Source: Gloeotrichia echinulata CP02
GTDB lineage: Bacteria; Cyanobacteriota; Cyanobacteriia; Cyanobacteriales; Nostocaceae
Assembly: GCA_038087035.1 (NCBI GenBank)
Contig: CP051187.1
Location: 4,159,001-4,223,000 of the forward strand
Length of the DNA stretch: 64,000 bases
Direction of reading: 5' to 3'
Under the pieces are notes generated by a model. That model saw only the letters and a list, made by a program, of their open reading frames with translations. It did not search any database and was not told where the DNA came from. Made by a program: the position numbers and the translations under genes. Each line of letters starts with the position of its first letter. The stretch's first letter is position 1. This document shows, in pieces, positions 54,943-64,000 of this stretch.

Positions 54943-55398
54943 TTCATTACTCATTACTCATTACTCATTACTCATTACTCATTACTCATTACTCATTACT
55001 CATTACTCATTACTCATTACTCATTACTCATTACTCATTACTCATTACTCATTACTCATTACTCATTACTCATTACTGATTACTCATTACTCATTACTCA
55101 TTACTGATTACTCATTACTCATTACTCATTACTCATTACTCATTACTCATTACTCATTACTGATTACTGATTACTCATTACTCATTACTGATTACTCATT
55201 ACTCATTACTCATTACTGATTACTCATTACTCATTACTGATTACTCATTACTCATTACTCATTACTCATTACTCATTACTCATTACTCATTACTCATTAC
55301 TCATTACTCATTACTCATTACTCATTACTCATTACTCATTACTCATTACTCATTACTGATTACTGATTACTCATTACTCATTACTCATTACTCATTAC
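54943..55398. repeat. ATTACTC heptamer array (about 65 copies)
   Basis: Nearly pure ATTACTC with scattered ATTACTG units, ending at the stop codon of the outer-membrane protein. It is the complement of GAGTAAT and can pair with the GAGTGAT array upstream using G-U pairs in a plus-strand transcript. Confidence 0.97.
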
Positions 55399-58311
55399 TT
55401 AAAAACTATAACTACCTTGAATTCTCACGTCAAATCCATTTTCGCCTGTACCAATTTGAGCATCTAAAAATAGATTGCTGTCTGGAAGATTATACCTAAA
55501 AATACCTCCATAGTTTAGTCCCTCAACTCGACTACTTAAACCGAGATTGACTGTACTGTAGTTTTTGACATAAGCGCCAACAGAAAAATGTTGATCCAGT
55601 TTTTGCAAACTCTGAAATTGATAATAAATATCTTTACCCAGTTCGAGGCTGGTACTTATATTAAAACCGGTGCTTGTAGTAAAGTCACCATTAAAAAGTC
55701 CTAAAAATTCTCCATTACCGTTATTTTCAATAAAAGCGACAGCGGGAGACAAAGAAAAACTTAAATATCTTTCTTGATGGTTAAAGTAATAACTTAATAT
55801 GGTGGAGAAAGGATTAATGCGATTGGATTCACTATTCCAATCAACTCTTAAGGATGGTACGTGAGTATTGACAGCAACAGGTCTTTTGGCTAAGTCTAAC
55901 TCTACATCAGTTTTAATATAGTTAAGTAGAATTTTAGAATATATACCTAAACTGGATTCCGCCAAACCTAAATTATTATTATTAACTCCGGGTGCTGACT
56001 TGGCGTCGATATTAAACCAAGTTCCTAAGCCAACGCTATAGTTAAAATCGCCTACAGTACCTGCGGCTAATAATTCGACTGATGGTAACAATAAATAACC
56101 GTTAAAACTTTTAAAACTAAGATCGATGATGTCAACTCTGCTAAGTTCAAAATAATCGAATGCTAAATCAAATGTTCTCACTTGAACTGGCGCTATTGTA
56201 TTATCTGCAGAACTAAATTGTTGGACGAATTTTTTACCATCGGAATTGGTCAAAATCACTTGGGCGCCGGAAGCTTCGTTAATAGGAGTAATCGCTGTGT
56301 TATTCAAGGGAATTTGAACTCCAATAAAACTCAGCGGACCAAATTTTTTGTTAGAAAGTCTCAGGTCGGAGAAAAATGTATCTTGTACTTGTAAAAATTT
56401 AACGTCTCTTTGAAGAAACTGAACTGAACGTTTGTAAATACCTGTTCTGATTTGAAAGATATTCGAGTCATTGGGTGTAATTTCGCTGGGAACTGTGAAA
56501 GTTCCCGATACCTGTTCTAGACCACTGTTGGAATTAGCATAAGCTAAAGTGCGATTAAGTCTGTTATTAATTTGTCTCCGTTGATCTGGTGTAGCCTTGG
56601 TAGTTAAGGGTGAAAAACCTTCTCCTTTTTTTGATTGTTCGCGAGCTGCTGCTAAACTTTGGTCAATATTATCTATTGTAATTGCTTCAAAAATTCCACC
56701 TAATGCTAGCCCTAAAGTAGAATTAGCTGTTTGGGTGGAATCAATAGTAGCATCGGCGAAATTAGCTGTGATTGATAATCCTGGACTAGAAAAAATATTA
56801 GAATAAGTAGCACTAATTTTGTCGGCGTCATATTGAACAATGCTGCGATTGTGCGGTACATTTACATACAATCTTTGCCAATCATAAGTTTTTTCTGTAT
56901 CAGATAAAGTTTTAACTATGGGTGTTCTTTTACCTAGAGATATCCAAAATAAAGAATTGAGATAATGTAAATCTCTCTCCAGGGGAGTGAGGAAAGGATT
57001 AACTGCTATATTCAACAAATCATAATTATCAAATTTGCTAGGTTGAGCAATTTTAATTCCTGGTGCTGAAGATACAGGAGCCTTAAATCCAAAGCCTTCG
57101 CCTGTTGATGGATCTCCCCAGAAAATACCAGCGGCTTCTAAGACTGAATTAGGGATAATTTCTCCTTTTTTAAGTTGGACATTTCCCCCATCTAATATAG
57201 GTTTTAGATCTGTAGTAGGATAGGCTTGTAAAATTTGAGGAGAATTGCTAGCTTCTAAGGCTTGAAATAAAGCTTGACCACCATCAGGACTTAAGGTGGA
57301 ACCACTACCAATAACTGGTACAGTATTTTTGAGAACAGTAACATTAGGATCTTGGAGATTAACTCCACTATTAATCACAACTTGACCAGCAGGTATACCT
57401 TCAGGATTAATCAGTTGTCCTGCTATGGAAACTATGGAAAAATCGTTATTGGTTGTAACGCCTCCAATTAAATCTTTAAAATCTACGGGTAAACTTACGA
57501 TATATTGTAAGCCCCAAAATCCTTGAGTTGATCTCATGGTTTGGGTAAGGGAACTCTCATTAGTTTTCCCTTGATAAAAGATACCTGCTTGTAACCCCTG
57601 AGTTTCAAACACTAATCTATTGTTATTGAGCAACCAGTAAAACTGGTCATTTTTAGGAAAAATACCAAAGGTAAATTTATTGACAATTAAATTGTCTTCG
57701 GAAGATTGAAAATTCAGGTCTGTATTTATATAATTTTCATTTTTATCTGGTTTAAATTGTTGAGGAGAGAAAGTTAAATTATCTGTTGGATTAACGATCC
57801 AAGGATATTTATTGGCACTTGATGTCAAAGAATAAAGAATTATTTTTTGTTGTATATTTTCCTTGATTTTAGATTGGCGGAGTTTTTGAATTAAGATTTT
57901 TTGGCTTTCTGTATATGGCTTTCTTTGTGGTTTATTTGTTACGGGTGGTTTAGTTATATCTGCTTCAGGTTCATTATCATCCTGACTCGGTGGCTTGGGA
58001 GGTTTTATTTTAAAATCTTCAATTGGGATAACATCACTTATTGTGAATTCAGGTAAAGCTTCTGTTTCTACTGAAGGTGTAACATTTTTTAAATTCTGTG
58101 ACAAAAATCCTGGATTTTGTCCGTTATATAATTGCTCGAATACAGGTTTTGTCGTCGAGTCTATTTGTGGATTTAAAATTTCATAATTATTCACATTGTG
58201 ATTTTCTACCTCTGAAGCGATCGCAGATGAAGCAGATGATATTTTTGTTGTTAAAACACTAGGTAATAGCAACCACAAAAAAATATTTTCTCTTGTTATA
58301 TCGCCTTTCAT
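55399..58311 (-). CDS. Large predicted outer-membrane beta-barrel protein, unknown
   Basis: Not recognised. 970 aa, ATG 58311. N-terminal signal (IFLWLLLPSVLTTKISSASS AIA, split), then a disordered Pro-rich segment (IKPPKPPSQDDNEPEADITK PP), then a long region of alternating strands. C-terminal half has repeated amphipathic strands (FNYSVGLGTWFNIDAKSAPG; YYQFQSLQKLDQHFSVGAYV) and the last residues VRIQGSYSF, a C-terminal Phe as recognised by the Bam machinery. No POTRA, TonB-box or usher signature was identified. It is convergent with the secreted paralogues; stop codon abuts the ATTACTC array. Confidence 0.78.
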   Translation of the reverse strand: MKGDITRENIFLWLLLPSVLTTKISSASSAIASEVENHNVNNYEILNPQIDSTTKPVFEQLYNGQNPGFLSQNLKNVTPSVETEALPEFTISDVIPIEDFKIKPPKPPSQDDNEPEADITKPPVTNKPQRKPYTESQKILIQKLRQSKIKENIQQKIILYSLTSSANKYPWIVNPTDNLTFSPQQFKPDKNENYINTDLNFQSSEDNLIVNKFTFGIFPKNDQFYWLLNNNRLVFETQGLQAGIFYQGKTNESSLTQTMRSTQGFWGLQYIVSLPVDFKDLIGGVTTNNDFSIVSIAGQLINPEGIPAGQVVINSGVNLQDPNVTVLKNTVPVIGSGSTLSPDGGQALFQALEASNSPQILQAYPTTDLKPILDGGNVQLKKGEIIPNSVLEAAGIFWGDPSTGEGFGFKAPVSSAPGIKIAQPSKFDNYDLLNIAVNPFLTPLERDLHYLNSLFWISLGKRTPIVKTLSDTEKTYDWQRLYVNVPHNRSIVQYDADKISATYSNIFSSPGLSITANFADATIDSTQTANSTLGLALGGIFEAITIDNIDQSLAAAREQSKKGEGFSPLTTKATPDQRRQINNRLNRTLAYANSNSGLEQVSGTFTVPSEITPNDSNIFQIRTGIYKRSVQFLQRDVKFLQVQDTFFSDLRLSNKKFGPLSFIGVQIPLNNTAITPINEASGAQVILTNSDGKKFVQQFSSADNTIAPVQVRTFDLAFDYFELSRVDIIDLSFKSFNGYLLLPSVELLAAGTVGDFNYSVGLGTWFNIDAKSAPGVNNNNLGLAESSLGIYSKILLNYIKTDVELDLAKRPVAVNTHVPSLRVDWNSESNRINPFSTILSYYFNHQERYLSFSLSPAVAFIENNGNGEFLGLFNGDFTTSTGFNISTSLELGKDIYYQFQSLQKLDQHFSVGAYVKNYSTVNLGLSSRVEGLNYGGIFRYNLPDSNLFLDAQIGTGENGFDVRIQGSYSF

Positions 58312-58344
58312 GTTTAATACTTAAAAAAAACGTTATTCCCATAG

Positions 58345-58487
58345 GGTTCGGTTAAGCTCAAAAAATAAAAGTGTGTAGGTTGAATTGAGTCTTTGCGTAA
58401 CCCAACAAACCCCAAACAAAGCTGGATTAACCTTCAGCAAGCAAGCTACCTTTCTCAGCCAAACATACCAATATTCTTAACCGAACC
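58345..58487. mobile_element. MITE-like element, GGTTCGGTTAAG ends (143 bp)
   Basis: Ends GGTTCGGTTAAG and CTTAACCGAACC are exact inverted repeats. The interior has GTAGGTTGAATTGAG...AACCCAACA, the widespread cyanobacterial repeat. Same end family as 23649-23772. Confidence 0.8.
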
Positions 58488-58965
58488 ATCCATATTGAAG
58501 GTTATTCTACTTTATTCGCCAATAAATAAATAACTAACTAAGTAACTAACTAAATAATTGAAGATACTATCATTGAATAGTTCCCTGAATAGCTTTATCT
58601 AGGAATACGCAAAAAGATGGCATATCTATCTATCAGCATCATTTTTTTGTGTAATGAAACTGCTAAATATCAGAGATCAATTCCTTTTTGAAAGCTAAAA
58701 AATCGGGTTAAATTTTAGCGATATGAGATGCACTAAATAAATAACTATATCGAGCAATCTCGATATAGGTAGCTAAACAAGATTAATTTTTGTAGCTTGT
58801 TGATGGATAATTAATTAGCTAAAGGTAAATTTCCTGCACCCAGACTTTACTCTCATAAACAAAATTAAACTTCCGCAAATCCACTAGAATTAAAAATTCT
58901 GACTTAAAATCATCCGTAAAAATACTTAAATCTTCTCTCACCCATTTATTTTCTCTGTAAAAAAA
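58488..58965. other. AT-rich spacer before the sensor kinase
   Basis: No ORF, RNA or clear hairpin seen. Presumably contains the kinase promoter. Confidence 0.5.
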
Positions 58966-60391
58966 ATGTTTCAAACTACTCGTCGTCGTCTTGCCATTTG
59001 GTACACTGCTGTCACAGCAGTCTTACTACTACTCTTTGCCAGTGGAGTGTATTTATATGTTCGCAGTACTCTAATTGAAAGAATTGACGATACCCTCAAT
59101 CATGTAGTGGAAATAGTAGAGCGATCGCTTGTCATTGAAAAGGTTAACAGCGACCCGCATAAACTCCGCATTAATGTACAAGCTAGTTTTCGCGACAATG
59201 CTGATACCGTAGAAGATGACCACATTGACCTAGAGTGGTTTAGCTCCACAGGTCAATTACGCTGGTCAACTTTTTCTGAACCTCTCAATCTCCCCATTCA
59301 CAGTAATCGGACTGGTGAAACTGTCCGCGTCGTCAAAGAAGGGGGAGATGGGGAGACAGGGAGATGGGGAGATTCAGAACTATTATTACGACAAGTAACA
59401 AAACGGGTGGAAGTTGGACGGCAAGTATTAGGATATTTACGTGTGAGCCATCCTTGGTTTGAAGTTACTAAACCCAGTCGTCAATTGATGGTTGATTTAG
59501 CGTTGGGGACTGGATTGATGGTGCTTTCTGTTGCTGCGAGTGGCTGGTTTCTTTCAGGTAAAGCAATGGAACCAGTAAGGGAATCTTACCAACGCCTCAA
59601 ACAATTTACTGCTGATGCTTCCCACGAATTGAGAAGTCCTATTACTTTAATTCAAACTAATGTACAAGTCGCCCTTGCTGACTTGGAGTTAGCACAAGCA
59701 GAACCTAATATTGTTTTACACTATCGCCAACAGTTAAAGTTAGTTGAACGGCTAACCCAACGCTTGGGTAAGTTAGTCAATGACTTACTTTTTCTAGCAC
59801 GTCAAGATAGTAGTATTAGCAAAGATGGCTTTTTACCTTGTCCGCTGGACGCCTTGCTAATGGAAGTGCTAGAAGAACAACAACTGTTAGCTGCGGAAAA
59901 AAAAATTACCCTTTCTTTGAAATTAGCTGATCCTCCCACTTTAGACATCAGTCCCCAATTGTTAGAGAATTGGTTTACACTTGTAGGAAACTGGGATCAA
60001 CTTGTGCGGCCTATTCACCAATTTGATTAGCAACGCCTTGCAGTACACCCCAACTAATGGAAGAGTAAATGTAGAATTAGCGCGTCTAGAGGGAATAAAT
60101 CGCGTCTCTGGTATCCGCTACAGCACAGCCCAGTTACAAATTAAACTGAGTGATACAGGGATTGGTATTCCCGCAGAAGCAATACCACGCTTATTTGACC
60201 GCTTTTATCGAGTAGATCCGGCGCGTACCCATAGCACAGTAAAATCCACAGAAAGTGTTACTGGTTCAGGATTAGGACTAGCGATCGCTCAAGCTATTGT
60301 TGAACATCACCAAGGTCAGATTCAAGTTGAAAGTAGTTTGGGTAAAGGTACTACTTTCACAGTCATTTTACCAATAATTTTTGAGTCTTAA
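58966..60391 (+). pseudogene. Sensor histidine kinase with single-base frameshift
   Basis: Membrane helices at LAIWYTAVTAVLLLLFASGV (9-28) and about residue 180; periplasmic domain between; HAMP-like segment; HisKA ASHELRSPITLIQTN; HATPase NLISNALQYTP, DTGIGIP, GSGLGLAIA. The first frame ends TAG at 60030; the second continues to 60391. Deleting one C at 60010-60011 gives DQLVRLFTNLISNALQ, the expected N-box, so it is a real frameshift or a sequencing error. A GGDGETGRWGDSE stretch (59341-59379) comes from GGGGAGA repeat DNA. Resembles RppB/NrsS-type kinases; no regulator gene adjoins. Confidence 0.85.
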
Positions 60392-60403
60392 GTAGGCTTC
60401 ATT

Positions 60404-61420
60404 GGTTATTTGTCATTTGTCATTTGTCATTGGTCATTGGTCATTGGTCATTGGTCATTTGTCATTTGTCATTTGTCATTTGTCATTTGTCATTTGTCAT
60501 TGGTCATTGGTCATTGGTCATTGGTCATTGGTCATTGGTCATTTGTCATTACTCATTACTCATTACTCATTACTCATTACTCTTTGTCATTGGTCATTTG
60601 TCATTGGTCATTTGTCATTGGTCATTTGTCATTGGTCATTTGTCATTGGTCATTTGTCATTTGTCATTTGTCATTTGTCATTGGTCATTGGTCATTGGTC
60701 ATTGGTCATTGGTCATTGGTCATTGGTCATTGGTCATTTGTCATTACTCATTACTCATTACTCATTACTCATTACTCATTACTCATTACTCATTACTCAT
60801 TACTCATTACTCTTTGTCATTGGTCATTTGTCATTTGTCATTTGTCATTTGTCATTTGTCATTTGTCATTTGTCATTTGTCATTTGTCATTTGTCATTGG
60901 TCATTACTCATTACTCATTACTCATTACTCATTACTCATTACTCATTACTCATTACTCATTACTCATTACTCTTTGTCATTTGTCATTTGTCATTTGTCA
61001 TTTGTCATTTGTCATTTGTCATTTGTCATTTGTCATTGGTCATTTGTCATTTGTCATTACTCATTACTCATTACTCATTACTCATTACTCATTACTCATT
61101 ACTCATTACTCATTACTCATTACTCTTTGTCATTTGTCATTGGTCATTTGTCATTTGTCATTTGTCATTACTCATTACTCATTACTCATTACTCATTACT
61201 CATTACTCATTACTCATTACTCATTACTCATTACTCATTACTCATTACTCATTACTCTTTGTCATTGGTCATTTGTCATTTGTCATTTGTCATTTGTCAT
61301 TGGTCATTTGTCATTTGTCATTTGTCATTGGTCATTTGTCATTGGTCATTGGTCATTGGTCATTTGTCATTACTCATTACTCATTACTCATTACTCATTA
61401 CTCTTTGTCATTGGTCATCC
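60404..61420. repeat. 1-kb heptamer array of TCATTTG, TCATTGG and TCATTAC
   Basis: About 145 heptamers. Blocks alternate: runs of TCATTTG/TCATTGG, then runs of TCATTAC, closed by the 6-mer TCTTTG at about 60591, 60811, 60971, 61124, 61256 and 61402, giving six higher-order blocks of roughly 130-220 bp. All three forward frames are open across it; these are not genes. Short CAATCCC units follow to 61440. Confidence 0.97.
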
Positions 61421-61447
61421 CCCCAATCCCCAATCCCCAATCACCAA

Positions 61448-62566
61448 TCACCGCTTAAGTATCCGAGTCACCTGATCGCGCAATCGCAATTCTTGCTTGT
61501 TGTCTTCTAGTTTCTGCGCCAATATAATCGCCCGTTCGTAAAAATTGCGGGCTGTTGGATAATTACCTAATTGTTCATACAATTGAGCATAGGATTCAAA
61601 TGATTTCAATTCTTCCCGGAGATTTTGCAATTCCTTGGCGATCGCTAAACGTTCTGCTAATAAATCAAAGGCTCGTTGATAGCGTCCAACTGAACTGTGA
61701 GCGGTGACTAAACCGTCTATTGCGCGTAAATAGTTTGTGCGATCACGGCTAGTTTTAGCTATCCGCAATGCTGCTCCATAAGTCCCGATTGTTTCCTGAT
61801 AATTTCCTACCGCTAGGTAGGTATCGCCTAAATTATTCAGGGTATTAGCCTCACCAATAGGATCGCCAATTTGACGACGATAATTTAAAGCTTGTTCATA
61901 CAATTTAATTGCTTTGTTAGCATTTCCCAATCTAGCAGCTACTAGACCCAAATTACTCAAAGATAGTCCTTGTCCTGGAATATTTTCGACATTGCGAGCA
62001 ATGGTCAGCGCTTCATCTAATGCTTGTCCCGCTGGGATGGATTCTCCTGCTTGTAGTAGTAAAGTGCTAATATTATTGAGTGCAAAAATTTGCGATTCAA
62101 AGTCTTGATTATCACGTGCGATCGCTAACCGACGACGTAAAGCATCTTCCGCTTCTTTTAAACGCCCTAATTGGATATAAGCTTTAGCTAGCAAATCGTA
62201 AGTTGTTCCTTGTGCTTTGAGGTCGCCAATGGAGTGATAAATCTCCAAAGATTGTAAGCCAGAATCAATTGTTTTCTCGGCATATCCTGAAGCATATTGT
62301 TCTTCACCAATCCGCAGCAAACTGTCTGCCTTATCTCTAGATTCTACCAAAACTGATCTATTTGCAGGACGGTGGAGTTGTTGGGTAATGTCAGCAGCAC
62401 CTGCAGTTAAGGGATTGAGTAAAACTGTAGACACTAAAAAGCAAAAAGGCAAAAACTTTAATTTGTTTTCCTGGACTAAGCTAAGGGTAGCATCATTTAA
62501 AATCCAAAATTTCCCAAATTTCAAATTCAAAAAAGTTAACCTTGGGAATATATGCCGTTGTTTCAT
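61448..62566 (-). CDS. TPR repeat protein, exported
   Basis: 372 aa from ATG 62566 (MKQRHIFPRLTFLNLKFGKF) with AGGGGT upstream; an in-frame start at 62611 is possible. Hydrophobic stretch LKFLPFCFLVSTVLLNPLTA GAA suggests a signal peptide after a long N-region. Then about six to seven TPR motifs (GTTYDLLAKAYIQLGRLKEA; SLSNLGLVAARLGNANKAIK; NTLNNLGDTYLAVGNYQETI; ESYAQLYEQLGNYPTARNFY). TPRs mediate protein binding; partner unknown. The TAG-side end abuts the repeat array. Confidence 0.88.
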   Translation of the reverse strand: MKQRHIFPRLTFLNLKFGKFWILNDATLSLVQENKLKFLPFCFLVSTVLLNPLTAGAADITQQLHRPANRSVLVESRDKADSLLRIGEEQYASGYAEKTIDSGLQSLEIYHSIGDLKAQGTTYDLLAKAYIQLGRLKEAEDALRRRLAIARDNQDFESQIFALNNISTLLLQAGESIPAGQALDEALTIARNVENIPGQGLSLSNLGLVAARLGNANKAIKLYEQALNYRRQIGDPIGEANTLNNLGDTYLAVGNYQETIGTYGAALRIAKTSRDRTNYLRAIDGLVTAHSSVGRYQRAFDLLAERLAIAKELQNLREELKSFESYAQLYEQLGNYPTARNFYERAIILAQKLEDNKQELRLRDQVTRILKR

Positions 62567-62667
62567 AAAGCTTACCCCTGATATGACGATTTTAATTAGA
62601 AGGTTAGACAAGCAGTTTCAAAAAAAAAGTGATATTAACTCTATAATATTGCGTATATTCACTTAAA

Positions 62668-63297
62668 TTAAGAAAGAGATAAATTCTCACCTAAGTAAAT
62701 GACACGAATATCTCCAGGCAATTTGTCCTCTAGCATACGATATCCTTCCTGGAGAAAATTTGCTACCTCAAGCGGCGTAATATTTTCTCCTTCAGCTTGC
62801 AGATAAGCAGCAATCCTAGTTTCGCCCCAATGGAAAGTTTGAGCCATCAAGACCACAAACCGCAAAACAGGCGCTAGTTGATCCAATGCTTGTTCGACGT
62901 AGCACCACAGAGGTGGTGAAGTCGCCTTGAGAGAATAATGAATGGCTTCGGTTGGTGGTATTTTTATCTCATTAATGCAAAATGCTGTCATGTTGATCAG
63001 CCAATTTTGCAGGGTTAATGGTTCCTGACCAGCTTGAGGACGGGTTAAATCAAGACCACCGAGTTCGTAGTAGATATGTCGCCAAGTTAGCGCAAACAGA
63101 TAATCGGCTTGCACAGGCGATCGCGCTGAATGGCGAATCAAAGTGTAGACTATGGGGCTATAGCGGCAAAAAATCGCCGTAAAATACTTTCCCGTATCTG
63201 GATAACGCTGAAACAGAGTTAGCAGTTCTTGGTCACTCTCATGAAACAGTGACTTAACCAGCGGGTGATGAGCTTCGGGAAAATGAGGAATTTGCAC
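62668..63297 (-). CDS. Sigma-70-like (ECF-type) protein
   Basis: 209 aa. SDQELLTLFQRYPDTGKYFT and FCRYSPIVYTLIRHS resemble sigma region 2 of ECF factors (DxELL..F...RY..VY), and LRFVVLMAQTFHWGETRIAA YLQ plus a final helix resembles region 4 (helix-turn-helix). No region 1 or 3, so extracytoplasmic-function type or a derived regulator. No anti-sigma gene is adjacent. Cyanobacterial members of this sequence group are usually annotated as sigma-70 family. Confidence 0.65.
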   Translation of the reverse strand: MQIPHFPEAHHPLVKSLFHESDQELLTLFQRYPDTGKYFTAIFCRYSPIVYTLIRHSARSPVQADYLFALTWRHIYYELGGLDLTRPQAGQEPLTLQNWLINMTAFCINEIKIPPTEAIHYSLKATSPPLWCYVEQALDQLAPVLRFVVLMAQTFHWGETRIAAYLQAEGENITPLEVANFLQEGYRMLEDKLPGDIRVIYLGENLSLS

Positions 63298-63493
63298 GAG
63301 CGTTGACGTTAATAGTTGTTAAAATACTCTTGGGGATGGCAGTCCCGTCGTTAATGGCATAATATTTTGATGATGGCTACTTTGTCGTTAAGGCCCAGAG
63401 TGATGGACTCTTGATACACTATAAGCAAGGACTCTATTTTAGTCTGGATCGAAAATAAGAAAAGTCGCCCCGTTATACAATCTTTCATTATTC

Positions 63494-64000
63494 ATGGTTA
63501 TAGCAGCTAGCGTGATACCCTTACTGGTTATGCCTGTTACCTTCGCCTCATTTCTGCCTTCCCTAGCCTTGGATAGCCTATTATCCACCCAAGGCATTAT
63601 GGTGATGCTACTTGCAGCATACGCCGGTGCCATGTGGATGTTCCTCACCAGCGCCCCAAAAGTACATACAGTCATGGTGTCCGATTTGGAGATAGCCCGA
63701 CAGTTGTATGAAGGGCTGCTTGACTTACCAGCGGCTGAAGTTCCTTTGCACTACTATTACAACTATGAGCAAACCATAGGCGCCACAGGTATCGATCCGC
63801 TTTATATGTCTACAGGCCCTAGCTTCTCTGGCAGAATGATGAACAATGCCAGTGAAGGATTATGGTATCAAATCAAGAAAAACACCCAGCTACACGTCAT
63901 CACCGGAGCAAGTTTGGGGATAAAAAATCAACAACGCCACGTTTGCTTTGACCGCGACTGCTTAGAACTAATTTTAATGCGAGTTGAAACACGCGGTTTG
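63494..64000 (+). CDS. Glyoxalase-like (VOC) domain protein, 3' end outside window
   Basis: 169 codons visible from ATG 63494. MVIAASVIPLLVMPVTFASF and GIMVMLLAAYAGAMWMFLTS are hydrophobic, so an N-terminal membrane part is likely; then KVHTVMVSDLEIARQLYEGL resembles the first beta-alpha unit of VOC/glyoxalase folds, followed by HYYYNYEQTIGATGIDPLYM and RHVCFDRDCLELILMRVETR. A stop at 63440 closes the frame upstream. Role unknown. Confidence 0.7.
   Translation, partial: MVIAASVIPLLVMPVTFASFLPSLALDSLLSTQGIMVMLLAAYAGAMWMFLTSAPKVHTVMVSDLEIARQLYEGLLDLPAAEVPLHYYYNYEQTIGATGIDPLYMSTGPSFSGRMMNNASEGLWYQIKKNTQLHVITGASLGIKNQQRHVCFDRDCLELILMRVETRGL

Noticed and set aside
54908..55219. 103-codon plus-strand open frame
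   Set aside because: Pure ATTACTC repeat translation (LLITHYS heptads).
60402..61510. Three overlapping plus-strand open frames of 344-366 codons
   Set aside because: They are translations of the heptamer array in its three frames; unit 7 x 3 = 21 keeps all frames stop-free. No ribosome site or non-repeat content.

Overview
The window looks like chromosomal DNA of a filamentous, probably heterocyst-forming cyanobacterium (Nostocales: Nostoc/Anabaena/Calothrix type). Reasons seen in the sequence: very many HIP1 octamers (GCGATCGC), heptanucleotide short tandem repeats in most spacers, a split RNA polymerase beta' (rpoC1 + rpoC2), a phycobiliprotein-lyase family gene, the clock kinase SasA, the NDH-1 factor CRR7 and a tandem pair of diflavin flavodiiron genes. 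Two conserved housekeeping blocks are present: rplS-tRNA-Trp-secE-nusG-rplK-rplA-rplJ-rplL (16.7-21.6 kb, +) and rpsT-tatD-rpoB-rpoC1-rpoC2 (38.0-26.1 kb, -).

Layout. 0-6 kb: truncated alpha/beta hydrolase, coaX carrying an in-frame 10 x 21-bp repeat, then flv3-type and flv1-type genes. 6-10 kb: two Uma2-family genes, an unreported-looking 56-aa membrane protein, a glycine-rich RRM protein and a CpcS/CpeS-like lyase. 10-15 kb: RND efflux adaptor and pump (4-bp overlap). 15-21.7 kb: glycosyltransferase and the ribosomal block, with a tnpB relic between tRNA-Trp and secE and an L10 leader plus attenuator before rplJ. 21.7-26 kb: Ser/Thr kinase, MITEs, a broken ParE toxin, GIY-YIG protein and small hypotheticals. 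26-38 kb: RNA polymerase genes, tatD, rpsT. 38-45 kb: hisD, UspA, sasA, REC-GGDEF regulator. 45-48.7 kb: crr7, DUF2854, then a decayed TnpB element with a divergent ribbon-helix-helix gene; the tnpB is split by a complete IS630 element. 48.7-52 kb: small coiled-coil protein, REC-only regulator, ppk1. 53-58.3 kb: two paralogous secreted proteins of unknown function facing a 970-aa predicted outer-membrane protein across large repeat arrays. 59-64 kb: frameshifted sensor kinase, a ~1-kb heptamer array, a TPR protein, a sigma-70-like protein and a truncated glyoxalase-like gene.

The dominant theme is repeat biology. Heptamer arrays, often as sense/antisense arm pairs able to fold, occupy most spacers, including those inside the ribosomal and RNA polymerase blocks, and the same sequence families have entered reading frames (coaX, the RND pump, rpoC2, glycosyltransferase C-terminus, Uma2, sensor kinase, tnpB). 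Several MITE-like elements with terminal inverted repeats lie in spacers and one interrupts a toxin gene. No CRISPR array, rRNA or prophage was seen. The best candidates for undescribed biology are the secreted-protein pair with the facing outer-membrane protein, the RHH-TnpB divergent pair, the small membrane protein, and the foldback arrays.
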